In this document: one piece after another, positions 27,493 to 36,163 of the stretch
How the letters are laid out: the number at the start of each line of letters is the position of its first letter
Numbering within the stretch: the stretch's first letter is position 1
DNA from: Ravibacter sp964559125
GTDB lineage: Bacteria; Bacteroidota; Bacteroidia; Cytophagales; Spirosomataceae
Reading direction: 5' to 3'
Assembly (NCBI GenBank): GCA_964559125.1
Contig: CAZLGW010000002.1
Location: 225,856 to 289,855 of the forward strand
Length of the DNA: 64,000 bases
Translations under genes and position numbers: made by a program
Notes under the pieces: generated by a model
What the model was told of the DNA's origin: nothing
The model's input: only the letters and a program-made list of their open reading frames with translations
Databases searched by the model: none

Positions 27493-28218
27493 ATGAAACT
27501 AGATATCCTGGCAGTCGCTGTCCATCCCGATGATGTTGAGCTTGGTTGCTCGGGCACACTTATGGTATCGGTGTTAAAGGGGAAAAAAGCAGGCATACTC
27601 GATCTCACGAGAGGAGAGCTCGGAACAAGGGGAACACCGGAGGGCAGGCTGGAAGAAGCCGCTGCCTCCGCTGCCATCATGGGAATAGAAATCAGGGAAA
27701 ATGTCGGTATGGCCGACGGTTTCTTCCGGAACGACGAAGCCCACCAGAAACAGATCATTCCCTATATACGGAAATACCGTCCCGATGTAGTGCTTGCGAA
27801 TGCCTTCACCGACCGGCATCCCGATCATGGCCGGGCTTCGGAGCTTATCGCTGAAGCCTGTTTTTATTCCGGGCTCAGAAAGGTAGAGACTTTCGATGAA
27901 GAAGGACGGCCGCAGGCTCCCTGGCGTCCCGGGAATATATTTCACTTCATACAGGACCGCTATATAAAGCCTGATTTTATAGTCGATATTTCAGAAGTAA
28001 TGGATAGGAAGGTAGAAGCGATCAGGGCATTCAAAAGCCAGTTTTTTGTGCCTTCCTATAAAGAAAATGAACCCCAGAGCTATATTTCCTCACCCGAATT
28101 CCTGGAATTTATCAAAGCCAGGGCCAGGGAGATGGGGCACGCCATAGGAGTAGCCCACGGAGAAGGGTTTACCTCTTCGAGAGCTCTGGGCGTAAGAGAT
28201 ATCACCTCATTCCTTTAG
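27493..28218 (+). CDS. bshB1: Bacillithiol biosynthesis deacetylase BshB1
   Basis: Deacetylates N-acetylglucosaminyl-malate to glucosaminyl-malate, the second step of bacillithiol synthesis. The 241-aa LmbE/PIG-L zinc hydrolase starts MKLDILAVAVHPDDVELGCSG with the metal motif HPDD (11-14), and contains LDLTRGELGTRGTPEGRLEEAAASAAIMGI, a hallmark of the BshB1 branch, and NAFTDRHPDHGRASELI with the second metal His. Bacillithiol is known in several Bacteroidota as well as Firmicutes. bshA and bshC are not in the window. The 3' end overlaps pdxH by four bases on the opposite strand. Confidence 0.95.
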   Translation: MKLDILAVAVHPDDVELGCSGTLMVSVLKGKKAGILDLTRGELGTRGTPEGRLEEAAASAAIMGIEIRENVGMADGFFRNDEAHQKQIIPYIRKYRPDVVLANAFTDRHPDHGRASELIAEACFYSGLRKVETFDEEGRPQAPWRPGNIFHFIQDRYIKPDFIVDISEVMDRKVEAIRAFKSQFFVPSYKENEPQSYISSPEFLEFIKARAREMGHAIGVAHGEGFTSSRALGVRDITSFL

Positions 28219-28862
28219 GGCGAAAGCCGCGAGATTTTCCATTCACGCGTTGTTTCCGAAAGAGTATATAGGATCCGGTCGTGCAGGCGGCTGGCCCGGC
28301 CCTGCCAGAATTCAATTTTGAAGGGGCTGACCTTGAATCCTCCCCAGTGAGGAGGTCTTTCGACCGCTCTACCTTCAAACTCCCGTTCCAGTTCTTCCTG
28401 CCTTTCTTCCAGCTCCCGGCGGCTTCTGAGAGGCCGGCTCTGATCAGATACCCAGGCGCCGATCTGGCTGGATCGCGGCCGGCTCCTGAAATAGGCGTCC
28501 GATTCTCCGGCGTCTGCTAATGATATGGCACCCTGCACTCTTACCTGGCGTTCCAGTTCCGCCCAGAAAAAAGTAAGGGAGGCAAAAGGGTGGGCAGTCA
28601 GCTCATTACCTTTTTCGCTATGATAGTTAGTGAAAAAAGTAAACCCCTCAGCATCACAGCTTTTGAGCAGGACGATCCGGCCGTTCGGAACATTGTTCCG
28701 GCCCAGCGTACCGAGATGCATGGCATTAGGCTCATTTACCGACGCGTCGATGGCTTCCTGAAACCACAACCTGAACTGGTCGAGCGGGTTTCTCTCGACA
28801 TTTTCCTCGTTTAATGTTCTGAGGGTGTAATCTTTGCGTATATCCGCTATATTCGTACTCAT
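28215..28862 (-). CDS. pdxH: Pyridoxamine 5'-phosphate oxidase
   Basis: An FMN-dependent oxidase that converts pyridoxine or pyridoxamine 5'-phosphate to PLP. The 215-aa length is typical. It has the family elements NAMHLGTLGRNNVPNGRIVLLKSCDAEGFTFFTNYHSEKGNEL, FFWAELERQVRVQGA, YFRSRPRSSQIGAWVSDQSRPL (with the PROSITE-type W-S-x-Q region) and the C-terminal VSPFKIEFWQGRASRLHDRILY. It is divergent from the DUF349 gene, with a 103-base spacer holding a good promoter for the latter. Confidence 0.97.
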   Translation of the reverse strand: MSTNIADIRKDYTLRTLNEENVERNPLDQFRLWFQEAIDASVNEPNAMHLGTLGRNNVPNGRIVLLKSCDAEGFTFFTNYHSEKGNELTAHPFASLTFFWAELERQVRVQGAISLADAGESDAYFRSRPRSSQIGAWVSDQSRPLRSRRELEERQEELEREFEGRAVERPPHWGGFKVSPFKIEFWQGRASRLHDRILYTLSETTREWKISRLSP

Positions 28863-28900
28863 AACTAAGGGTGATTCTTAAGGTTAAAGAACAAAAATAC

Positions 28901-28929
28901 TTGTTTCAATAGAAAGATTCTTACTTTTG
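28901..28929 (+). promoter_or_regulatory. Bacteroidota-type promoter of the DUF349 gene
   Basis: TTG (28,901-28,903) is separated by 18 bases from TACTTTTG (28,922-28,929), which fits the TAnnTTTG -7 box. The site lies 37 bases before the ATG at 28,966. Confidence 0.5.
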
Positions 28930-28965
28930 TAATATCTGGGTATAGAATTGAAAGAGTAACAAACG

Positions 28966-31233
28966 ATGGCACAGGACGATATCACCGTGAATGGTGGAAA
29001 CGGAGAAAACGATCAGATCGAAAAGAAACAGGAAGCAGATCTGGACAGTCTTGAAATTCAGGAGGAACTTCAGGCGGAAGAGGCTGTTGAAGAGGTTTTA
29101 GCTTCTTCTGCAGACGATCAACCGCTTCAGGAAGACAATGAAGCCGGGGAACTTCCGGCCTCCGGTCCGGATCAACCAGAAGGTCAGCGTCCGGATGAAG
29201 AGGATGCTTCAGCAGGGAGTGAACTTCCGGCGGCAGAAGCTGGTGCGGAGGAGCCTGTTGATGAAGAGCCTTCCGCTGCCGACGATACCCCTGTAAGTGA
29301 GCCTTCTGCCGAAACGCCTGCTGATGAGCCCGCGGAAGAAGTAGAAAAAACCGTGGAAGAAGCGGAAGTAAATTCTGTTGCAGCCGATGAAACGGTCGAT
29401 AATGATCACTCCGAAACTGATGACGCTACAGAGGATGAAGATGCTTCACAAGAAAGCGTCGATCTCTCGGAGATGGATAAGCCTGCGCTGATAGCACTTC
29501 TTGCCAAAGAGCTTGCACAACTGCAGAACAGCGAGAATCTTACCCTTTCTGTTTTCCGGCGCGTAGATAACCTGCTGAAAGATTTCAGGTCCATTCTGGA
29601 TGGTTTCCAGAGTACGGAACACGGCGCTGCCCTGGAGCGGTTCTTAGCTGAGAACGGAAGCGAAGAAGGATTCGAGTACAGGCCTGATTCCCAGACCAGC
29701 CAGCTGGAGGATCTGAAAAAGAAACTTAAAGCAGAAAGAGCCAAATTCTTCAAACAGCTCGACAAAGCGAAAGAAGATAATTTTAATCTGAAAACCGCAC
29801 TTTTGCAGCGGTTGCGCGAACTGGTAGAGGAGGAGGAAAATAAGGAATCGGACGATTCCGACATGAAAGCGAGCTGGCAGGATTTTAAAAAGATCCAGGA
29901 GGAGTGGAGAGCGGCAGGGAATATCAATTCGCCGCATAACGGGACATTGTGGGCTACTTACAACGCGCTTGTCGACCGTTACTTCAATATCAGGAATATG
30001 TTCTTCGAGCTCAAGGAGCTTGACCGGAAGCGTAACGCCGAGGTGAAGACCGAGCTCTGCGAAAAGGTCGAAGCCGTTGCGGAAGCGATAGAGAAGAACG
30101 GTTTTTCCAGGCAATATCTTGACGAGGCGCTGCACCTTTTCGAAGACTACAAACACGTAGGGCCTGCGCCGAAGGAAGAACAGGAAGTCCTGTGGCAGCG
30201 CTTTAAAGCTGCGCTCGATAAGGTATATGACGCCAAGCGTCTCCAGTCGGGAGAGCTGAGAAAACAGGCAGCGGAAGTTTATGAGCTGAAGTCAAAGATA
30301 TACGAGGAAGTAATTCCTTATACCTCTTTTTCGTCCGGGAGCATCAACGAGTGGAACGCCAGGACAAAGGAACTGCTTGCTTTCCAGACCAGGTGGGAGG
30401 AGATCAGGGGAGGAATGCCGAGGGAAGAAGGCAAAGTGCTCAGCAAGAAATTCTGGTCGGCTCTTAAAACGTTTTTTAATAACAAAGGTGAGTTTTTCCG
30501 CCAGTTGGAAGCTAAACGGGAGATTAACCTGAAGGCGAAAACGGAGTTGTGCGAGCAGGCAGAGGAAATACTGAGCCTGGACGAGGACACTCCGCAGAAT
30601 ACCCAGAAAATAATCGAACTGCAAAAGCGCTGGAAATCGATAGGGCAGGTGCCGGAGAAATTCAAAGACTCCATTTTTGTCCGTTTCAAAACAGCCTGCG
30701 ATGCCTATTTCGATAAAAAGCGGGGCAAGAACCAGGCGGTAGAAAAGGAATTCGAGGACAACCTGAAGAAAAAGGAAGATTTGTGCACCCGTATCGAAAA
30801 GCTGGCTGAAGAGCCCGATGCCAATATAGACCAGTTGAACGCATTTAAAGCTGAATGGAAGGCGGTCGGGTTTGTTCCCCGGGGCGAGATGCAGAATATA
30901 CAGAAAAGGTATATCGGCGCCATCAATAAATATGTCAGCGCTATCGGGAAGCTGAGTTCGAAAGAGAAGGAGATCGTGCTGCTTCAAAGCGAAGTGGATG
31001 TATTGAAGGGCAGCGATTCGGACCGCAATCTTTACCGTAAGGAAAACGACCTTCGTAAAAAAGTCAGCCAGCTGGAGGAAGATATCCTGTTGTGGCAGAA
31101 TAACATACAGTTTTTTGCCAAATCGAAAAATTCGGATAAGCTGAAGGCCGATTTTGAAAAGAAAATCGAAAAGGCCGAGGAGCAGCTCGCTGAGCTGAAA
31201 CACCAGCTCAGGGTGTTGCAGGAGGCTTTCTGA
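28966..31233 (+). CDS. DUF349 domain-containing protein
   Basis: A 755-aa cytoplasmic, highly charged protein. Residues about 10-165 are a low-complexity acidic region rich in Glu, Asp, Ala and Pro. The rest is a tandem array of DUF349 repeats, each about 70 residues with the motif W-x2-I/V-G-x-V/A-P (for example AGNINSPHNGTLWATYNALVDRYF, YKHVGPAPKEEQEVLWQRFKAA, WKSIGQVPEKFKDSIFVRFKTA, WKAVGFVPRGEMQNIQKRYIGA). The C-terminus is a coiled coil. No enzymatic motif is present. DUF349 proteins are conserved in Bacteroidota; their role is unknown. It is followed six bases later by lpxH. Confidence 0.92.
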   Translation: MAQDDITVNGGNGENDQIEKKQEADLDSLEIQEELQAEEAVEEVLASSADDQPLQEDNEAGELPASGPDQPEGQRPDEEDASAGSELPAAEAGAEEPVDEEPSAADDTPVSEPSAETPADEPAEEVEKTVEEAEVNSVAADETVDNDHSETDDATEDEDASQESVDLSEMDKPALIALLAKELAQLQNSENLTLSVFRRVDNLLKDFRSILDGFQSTEHGAALERFLAENGSEEGFEYRPDSQTSQLEDLKKKLKAERAKFFKQLDKAKEDNFNLKTALLQRLRELVEEEENKESDDSDMKASWQDFKKIQEEWRAAGNINSPHNGTLWATYNALVDRYFNIRNMFFELKELDRKRNAEVKTELCEKVEAVAEAIEKNGFSRQYLDEALHLFEDYKHVGPAPKEEQEVLWQRFKAALDKVYDAKRLQSGELRKQAAEVYELKSKIYEEVIPYTSFSSGSINEWNARTKELLAFQTRWEEIRGGMPREEGKVLSKKFWSALKTFFNNKGEFFRQLEAKREINLKAKTELCEQAEEILSLDEDTPQNTQKIIELQKRWKSIGQVPEKFKDSIFVRFKTACDAYFDKKRGKNQAVEKEFEDNLKKKEDLCTRIEKLAEEPDANIDQLNAFKAEWKAVGFVPRGEMQNIQKRYIGAINKYVSAIGKLSSKEKEIVLLQSEVDVLKGSDSDRNLYRKENDLRKKVSQLEEDILLWQNNIQFFAKSKNSDKLKADFEKKIEKAEEQLAELKHQLRVLQEAF

Positions 31234-31238
31234 GCAGG

Positions 31239-32060
31239 ATGAGACCCATTTCCTTTTCAACTATTAATCTGCAGCTGCCGCCGGGAAAGAGTATTTTCTT
31301 TGCTTCCGATTTTCATTTAGGCTCACTGAAAGGAGAAAAGGGAAAGGAACAGGAGAGGATCATTTCTGGATGGTTAAGGTCCGTTCGGGAAGATGCAGCC
31401 TGCCTTTTCCTGGTCGGTGATATATTCGACTATTGGTTCGAATATAAATATGTCGTTCACAAGGGAAGCATCAGGTTTATCGGACAGCTCGCCGAATTTG
31501 CAGACGCCGGAATCCCCATTTATTATTTTCCCGGCAACCACGATATGTGGGTACGCGATTATTTCAGAACTGAATTAAACGCGGTGGTAAGCCGGGATCC
31601 GGTGAGCTTCAATATTTCCTCCCCGGACAGAACGCCCCGTAAATTCCTCGTAGGTCACGGAGACGGCCTGGGGCCCGGCGATAATACTTACAAATTGCTG
31701 AAAGTGCTGTTTGAGAGCAGGCTGGCGCGGCTTTTATTCAGGCAGGTTCACCCTGATCTCGCCACACGGCTTGCTTTCGCCTGGTCGGGGCATAGCAGGG
31801 CAGCCAACAACCGGAAAGGAGAAGAAGCTTTCAAGGGGAAGGAAAAGGAGTGGCTATACCAATATTGTCTGGAGACGGAGCGGCAGGAGCATCATGATTT
31901 CTATATCTTCGGGCACCGCCATCTGCCGCTGGACATGGAGATTGGCGTTAACAGCCGCTATATTAATCTCGGGGAGTGGTTCAGCCCGGCAAGCCGGTTG
32001 CCTTACGGCAGGTTTGACGGCACTAATATGGAACTCAGGTACTACCGCGATAGCCTCTGA
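31239..32060 (+). CDS. lpxH: UDP-2,3-diacylglucosamine diphosphatase (LpxH-type)
   Basis: A calcineurin-like metallophosphatase that makes lipid X from UDP-2,3-diacylglucosamine in lipid A synthesis. The metal motifs are in order: ASDFHLGS, VGDIFDYWF, FPGNHDMWV, VGHGDG and IFGHRHLPLD. The 273-aa size fits the Bacteroidota form, slightly longer than the E. coli enzyme. The gene starts six bases after the DUF349 stop and is probably cotranscribed with it. Its presence confirms a lipopolysaccharide outer membrane. Confidence 0.92.
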   Translation: MRPISFSTINLQLPPGKSIFFASDFHLGSLKGEKGKEQERIISGWLRSVREDAACLFLVGDIFDYWFEYKYVVHKGSIRFIGQLAEFADAGIPIYYFPGNHDMWVRDYFRTELNAVVSRDPVSFNISSPDRTPRKFLVGHGDGLGPGDNTYKLLKVLFESRLARLLFRQVHPDLATRLAFAWSGHSRAANNRKGEEAFKGKEKEWLYQYCLETERQEHHDFYIFGHRHLPLDMEIGVNSRYINLGEWFSPASRLPYGRFDGTNMELRYYRDSL

Positions 32061-32088
32061 TGGCCTGCAACAGGAAGCTCTCTTTTAA

Positions 32089-32832
32089 TTAATCGAAGTT
32101 CTTTTTCGGTACATCTCCTCCCGGCGTAATAAAATCCTGCCGGGTCACATTCTCACGGGGAGACTGGTTGAGATCCTTATACCAGTCTTTTCGCTTCAGA
32201 TCTCCCTTTTTAACTCCTTTGATAAAGTTGGCCCAGGCAAACGGGTTGAGAAAAGGCATCGTAGTACTGAATCCTTTGTTGGCATACGATTCCCTTCCGA
32301 AAAGCTGCTGGTCCATCGAGTGCCGGAAGTTGGTCTGCGCGTTATTGGGGACCATCATAGCCATCCTGTTGATATAGTCCGGATCGGTGCTTTTGGCAAG
32401 CGCATCGCGGTCGGCCTGATCAGGTAAACGCATTTCCAGGAATGCTTTTTTAAATTCTTCTTCCGTATTGTAAGGCCATACCCTGACCTCGGCAAGCATC
32501 TGGATGTCCTCCCGCATGGCGATAATGGCCGAGAAGGTTTCCCGGTTCATGCCGGTAGGAATCTTGAAGTACTGATTTTTGTACCCGACATAGGTGAAGA
32601 CGATACTGTCGCCGGGGAAAACCGGTATTGAAAAATAACCGTCAAGGTCAGCAAGAGTACCTTTTCCAGCTCTCGGGATGATAATACTCGCCCTGGGAAG
32701 GCGCTCCTGCTCTCCGCCTACCACTATCCCCGTGAACATGATTGCTTTCCGTTCGCCCTGGCTCCATGCGGGCAGAGAGGAAGCAAAAGTCAACAACAGA
32801 ACGGATATGCCAATTAACAGACTATTTCTCAT
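32089..32832 (-). CDS. Secreted carboxypeptidase-regulatory-like domain protein
   Basis: The frame opens at 32,844, but the ATG at 32,830-32,832 gives MRNSLLIGISVLLLTFASSLPAWSQ, a clear signal peptide, and 247 aa. Residues about 30-105 form a CarboxypepD_reg-like beta-sandwich (FTGIVVGGEQERLPRASIIIPRAGKGTLADLDGYFSIPVFPGDSIVFTYVGY). This domain is typically found at the N-terminus of SusC-type receptors and in small Bacteroidota envelope proteins. The remainder is unannotated but conserved-looking (PNNAQTNFRHSMDQQLFG, NPFAWANFIKGVKKGD). It has no enzymatic motif. It is convergent with lpxH. Confidence 0.85.
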   Translation of the reverse strand: MRNSLLIGISVLLLTFASSLPAWSQGERKAIMFTGIVVGGEQERLPRASIIIPRAGKGTLADLDGYFSIPVFPGDSIVFTYVGYKNQYFKIPTGMNRETFSAIIAMREDIQMLAEVRVWPYNTEEEFKKAFLEMRLPDQADRDALAKSTDPDYINRMAMMVPNNAQTNFRHSMDQQLFGRESYANKGFSTTMPFLNPFAWANFIKGVKKGDLKRKDWYKDLNQSPRENVTRQDFITPGGDVPKKNFD

Positions 32833-32977
32833 TATTAAAATCATTTCTCTTGCATTTATACGATAATACTAGCTGATACCGTACGTATCATCAAGAGATT
32901 TGTAACGGGTTCTTTGTTTTAACAGACTTCTGATCATCTTATAAAAGTAGAAATTAGTGTTGAAATTACCGAAAAGA

Positions 32978-33811
32978 TCAGGAAAAAAGCTTGATAAAGG
33001 TGGCGATAAACGGCATAGAAAGGAGAAGTCCGTCGAAGCGGTCGAGGAAGCCTCCGTGTCCGGGAATGCTGTTGCCGGAATCTTTTATAGCTATGCTCCG
33101 CTTAAAGAGTGACTCTACCAGGTCTCCGTAGATGCCGGTAATGACAATGATGGCGCCGATACAATACCACTGCCACGGGAGGTAGGTCGTGAAAAAAATA
33201 CCCAGCAAAAATGCGATAAGCGCTGCAAAGACCGCGCCTCCGATGGCGCCTTCCCATGACTTCTTGGGAGATACCCTTTCAAAGAGCTTTCTTTTCCCGA
33301 ATTTGGTGCCGGCAAAATATCCGCCTATATCTGAAGCCCACAGAAGCAGGAGACAACCCAATACGATCTGGTAGTTGTAGACTCCGCCCCTCATGGCAAT
33401 CACCGACAGTAGAGCAAAGGGAAGCGCTACGTAGATGAGGCCGAGAAAGGTGAAGCCGATATTCATAAAGGGTTTTATGTCTTTTTTCTTATAGAGCTTG
33501 ATAAAAAAGATCAGCGACAGCAGGGGAGACATCACGAAATAATGTTGCCCTGAAAGATCGCCCTTTTCAATAAAAAAGGTAAGCAGGTTTAATACTATCC
33601 CGCAGAATGTCCCGTAGTTGGTGAGCGGCTGATTTCCGTCCAGGCCCAACAGCTTGTAGAATTCGTACTGGGTCAGCGCACATAAGATGCATACGAAGAG
33701 CAAAAAGGTTGCTTCATTATATAAAATCAGTGCGAGGATGACAAAAAAACCAATCAGCGCAGCAATTACGCGCTGCTGAAGATTACTTCTTTCCCTAATT
33801 CGTAATTTCAT
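32978..33811 (-). CDS. cdsA: Phosphatidate cytidylyltransferase
   Basis: Makes CDP-diacylglycerol from phosphatidic acid and CTP, the branch point for phospholipids. The start is the ATG at 33,809-33,811 (MKLRIRERSNLQQRVIAALI), giving 277 aa with about eight membrane segments. The CTP-transferase signature is complete near the C-terminus: LFKRSIAIKDSGNSIPGHGGFLDRFDGLL. Its start overlaps the preceding DUF2007 gene by 17 bases; the CPBP-DUF2007-cdsA order is one operon. Confidence 0.96.
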   Translation of the reverse strand: MKLRIRERSNLQQRVIAALIGFFVILALILYNEATFLLFVCILCALTQYEFYKLLGLDGNQPLTNYGTFCGIVLNLLTFFIEKGDLSGQHYFVMSPLLSLIFFIKLYKKKDIKPFMNIGFTFLGLIYVALPFALLSVIAMRGGVYNYQIVLGCLLLLWASDIGGYFAGTKFGKRKLFERVSPKKSWEGAIGGAVFAALIAFLLGIFFTTYLPWQWYCIGAIIVITGIYGDLVESLFKRSIAIKDSGNSIPGHGGFLDRFDGLLLSMPFIATFIKLFS

Positions 33812-34001
33812 TGTTAAGAATTTGCATTGCAAACGCTGCCTGTTCGACAGGCACATATATCTCGAAAACTCCCAGCAGGTAGCTGCTGTCTTTTTTATTG
33901 AGAAGTACTGCCTGTACCCCGTTATTTTCGAGAACCATACGGCTGAGTTCTGCTTTGGAGTTTACCTCCGTGACCATTACTTTTTCCCATTTATCGAGCA
34001 T
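33795..34001 (-). CDS. DUF2007-type putative signal-transducing protein
   Basis: A 68-aa protein with the DUF2007 pattern (a ferredoxin-like small domain): WEKVMVTEVNSKAELSRMVLENNGVQAVLLNKKDSSYLLGVFEIYVPVEQAAFAMQIL. Such proteins are thought to bind partners or nucleotides, but no mechanism is established. It lies between a CPBP protease and cdsA and overlaps the latter, a gene order common in Bacteroidota. Confidence 0.85.
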   Translation of the reverse strand: MLDKWEKVMVTEVNSKAELSRMVLENNGVQAVLLNKKDSSYLLGVFEIYVPVEQAAFAMQILNNEITN

Positions 34002-34045
34002 CTGAAAGGTCTGTTTGTGATTTTTTATACCAAATCCGGCTATTA

Positions 34046-34990
34046 TCAGCGGTTTGACGGCTCAGATGATGTACGGTAGACAACCCGTAAAAGCCATATT
34101 GAAATGCCAAGCGATACGGCTCCCATCCACAGGGGAATGACCTGGGAGGAAGATATATCCAGGTTTATTATTTGCTGCCTGTACATCCACATCATCAGCA
34201 CCGTAACGGCATTGTTGATAAAGTGGGCGAATATAGCCATTGAAAGCCGCCCTGTCCAGAAGTAAAGGTAGCCGAACATGGCTCCCAGGAAAAGTCGTGG
34301 CAGGAAGCCGTAAAACTGGAAATGGATAGCGCTGAAAAGGAAGGCGCTTACCCAGATCCCCACGTGGACGTTAGCCCAGTGTTCGGCCAGCTTGCGCTGC
34401 AGGATGCCCCTGAACAATACCTCTTCACCGATAGCGGGTATTACGGCAATTACTAAAATCGCGATGATCAGTTCAGGGACATTATGAAATGATAACAAAA
34501 ATTCGGTCAGGCGGGCCAGGGTAGATTCGCTGTTTTTCATCCAGGCTTCGACGCCGGAAAGGCTATCGGGGAGAATCATGGACTCGTTCCATTCCGCCAC
34601 GAGCCCGGTAAAAGGCATCAATACGATCGTAAGGAAGAAAATGGGTACCAGGTCACGATAGGAATCCCTCGACTGGAGGCAAAAAGCGTCCGTAGGCTTA
34701 CGTTCGATGAATTTCCAGTAAAACAGAGAGGGGATGAGGAAAGTAAAAAGATGCCCTACGGCCTGAAGGATAATGATCTTATACCAATTTCCCGGGCTAT
34801 ATGCAGGAGCCTGATCGAGTGTATTAATTTCCGTCAGAATACTGGCATCTCCCCAGATAGAAGAAATCAGGAGTACGCCGGCAATACTGCCTGCTGCCAT
34901 TCCGATCAGGATCAATCCGACAAGTATAAGTAAAGAACCCCAGGTGCCGGGGATCAGAGAGCGTCTGGATTGAGGGTGCGTTTCTACCAT
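34046..34990 (-). CDS. CPBP-family intramembrane metalloprotease
   Basis: A 314-aa polytopic membrane protein of the CAAX protease/bacteriocin-processing (Abi) family. The catalytic motif EEVLFRGILQRKL (EExxxR) and the second motif around FSAIHFQFYGFLPRLFLGAMFGYLYFWTG with the conserved His are both present, followed by the third His in AIFAHFINNAV. Family members cut prenylated proteins or peptides in membranes, and some confer bacteriocin immunity. The gene is divergent from dusB and leads the CPBP-DUF2007-cdsA operon. Confidence 0.92.
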   Translation of the reverse strand: MVETHPQSRRSLIPGTWGSLLILVGLILIGMAAGSIAGVLLISSIWGDASILTEINTLDQAPAYSPGNWYKIIILQAVGHLFTFLIPSLFYWKFIERKPTDAFCLQSRDSYRDLVPIFFLTIVLMPFTGLVAEWNESMILPDSLSGVEAWMKNSESTLARLTEFLLSFHNVPELIIAILVIAVIPAIGEEVLFRGILQRKLAEHWANVHVGIWVSAFLFSAIHFQFYGFLPRLFLGAMFGYLYFWTGRLSMAIFAHFINNAVTVLMMWMYRQQIINLDISSSQVIPLWMGAVSLGISIWLLRVVYRTSSEPSNR

Positions 34991-35065
34991 AATTCCCGTA
35001 AATTTACGTCAAATTTTTACAGTTCAGCTGCTTCGGGCAGCCGGACAGGTACTAAAGCCGGAAAA

Positions 35066-36067
35066 ATGCCAAATATAGGAAATATAATGCTCGGAGAGTT
35101 CCCGTTATTGCTTGCGCCGATGGAAGACGTAAGCGATCCGCCGTTCCGTGCAGTGTGTAAGGACAACGGGGCGGATCTGATGTATACGGAATTCATTTCT
35201 TCTGAGGGACTTATCCGGGATGCGGCCAAAAGTGTAAAAAAGCTTGATATTTTCGAGTATGAGCGCCCGATAGGTATACAACTGTTCGGAAGCGATATCG
35301 AAACCATGCGATCATGTGCCGAGATAGCCGCTGCTGCGGGGCCCGACCTGATCGACATCAACTATGGCTGCCCGGTGAAAAATGTGGCCTGCCGGGGGGC
35401 CGGGGCTGCATTGCTCCAGGATATTCCGAAAATGGTAAAGATGACCGAGGCGGTGGTGAAGGCCACCGACCTGCCTGTGACCGTAAAAACCCGGCTCGGA
35501 TGGGATACCGACACGCTGAATGTGGTCGAAGTGGCAGAAAGGCTCCAGGACATAGGCATAAAGGCGTTGACCGTACATGGCCGGACCAGGGTACAGATGT
35601 ACAAAGGAAATGCGGACTGGACCCTGATAGGGAAAATAAAGGAAAATCCGCGTATCAGCATACCCATTTTCGGCAATGGTGACATCGACAGCCCGGAGAA
35701 AGCGCTTGAATACAGGAACCTGTATGGAGTGGACGGGATTATGATCGGCCGGGCTTCTATCGGCAATCCCTGGATTTTTAACCAGATCAAGCATTTTTTT
35801 AAAACCGGTGAGCACCTTCCGGAGCCCGGAATAGAAGAAAGAGTAGCGGCCTGCCGGAAACACCTCGATTTTTCTGTCAGGTGGAAGGGCGACATTACCG
35901 GCCTGCTCGAAATGCGGAGGCATTACACCAACTACTTCAAAGGACTTGATAATTTTAAACCCTTCCGGATGCGCCTCGTCGGAAGCCTGTCGTATGCCGA
36001 AGTGGTGTCGGTCCTGGACGAAATTATTCACTATTATCATCAGGTACCTGATCTGGCGCACCTGTAG
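35066..36067 (+). CDS. dusB: tRNA-dihydrouridine synthase (DusB family)
   Basis: Reduces uridines in the D-loop of tRNA, using FMN and NADPH. The frame opens at a TTG (34,970) inside the divergent gene, but the ATG at 35,066 gives MPNIGNIMLGEFPLLLAPMEDVSDPPFR and 333 aa, the usual size. Key parts are the active-site Cys in NYGCPVKNVACRGAGAALL, VKTRLGWDTDTLNV, the HGRTRVQMYKGNADW segment and GNGDIDSPEKAL / GVDGIMIGRASIGNPWIF. Its stop codon is the left end of a 32-base perfect palindrome. Confidence 0.95.
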   Translation: MPNIGNIMLGEFPLLLAPMEDVSDPPFRAVCKDNGADLMYTEFISSEGLIRDAAKSVKKLDIFEYERPIGIQLFGSDIETMRSCAEIAAAAGPDLIDINYGCPVKNVACRGAGAALLQDIPKMVKMTEAVVKATDLPVTVKTRLGWDTDTLNVVEVAERLQDIGIKALTVHGRTRVQMYKGNADWTLIGKIKENPRISIPIFGNGDIDSPEKALEYRNLYGVDGIMIGRASIGNPWIFNQIKHFFKTGEHLPEPGIEERVAACRKHLDFSVRWKGDITGLLEMRRHYTNYFKGLDNFKPFRMRLVGSLSYAEVVSVLDEIIHYYHQVPDLAHL

Positions 36068-36096
36068 TAGAGACGCAAGGCCTTGCGTCTCTACTA
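36065..36096. repeat. Perfect 32-base palindrome after dusB
   Basis: TAGTAGAGACGCAAGG (36,065-36,080) is followed at once by its exact reverse complement (36,081-36,096). The left end is the dusB stop codon. There is no loop and no U-run, so it is a poor intrinsic terminator. The AGAGACGCAA core is typical of dispersed palindromic repeats. Confidence 0.75.
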
Positions 36097-36163
36097 TAAA
36101 AATTGTTTGTATTTTCGGCCCGGCGGATTTATTATTGCCGCGTCAACTACTAATCTAAACTTT

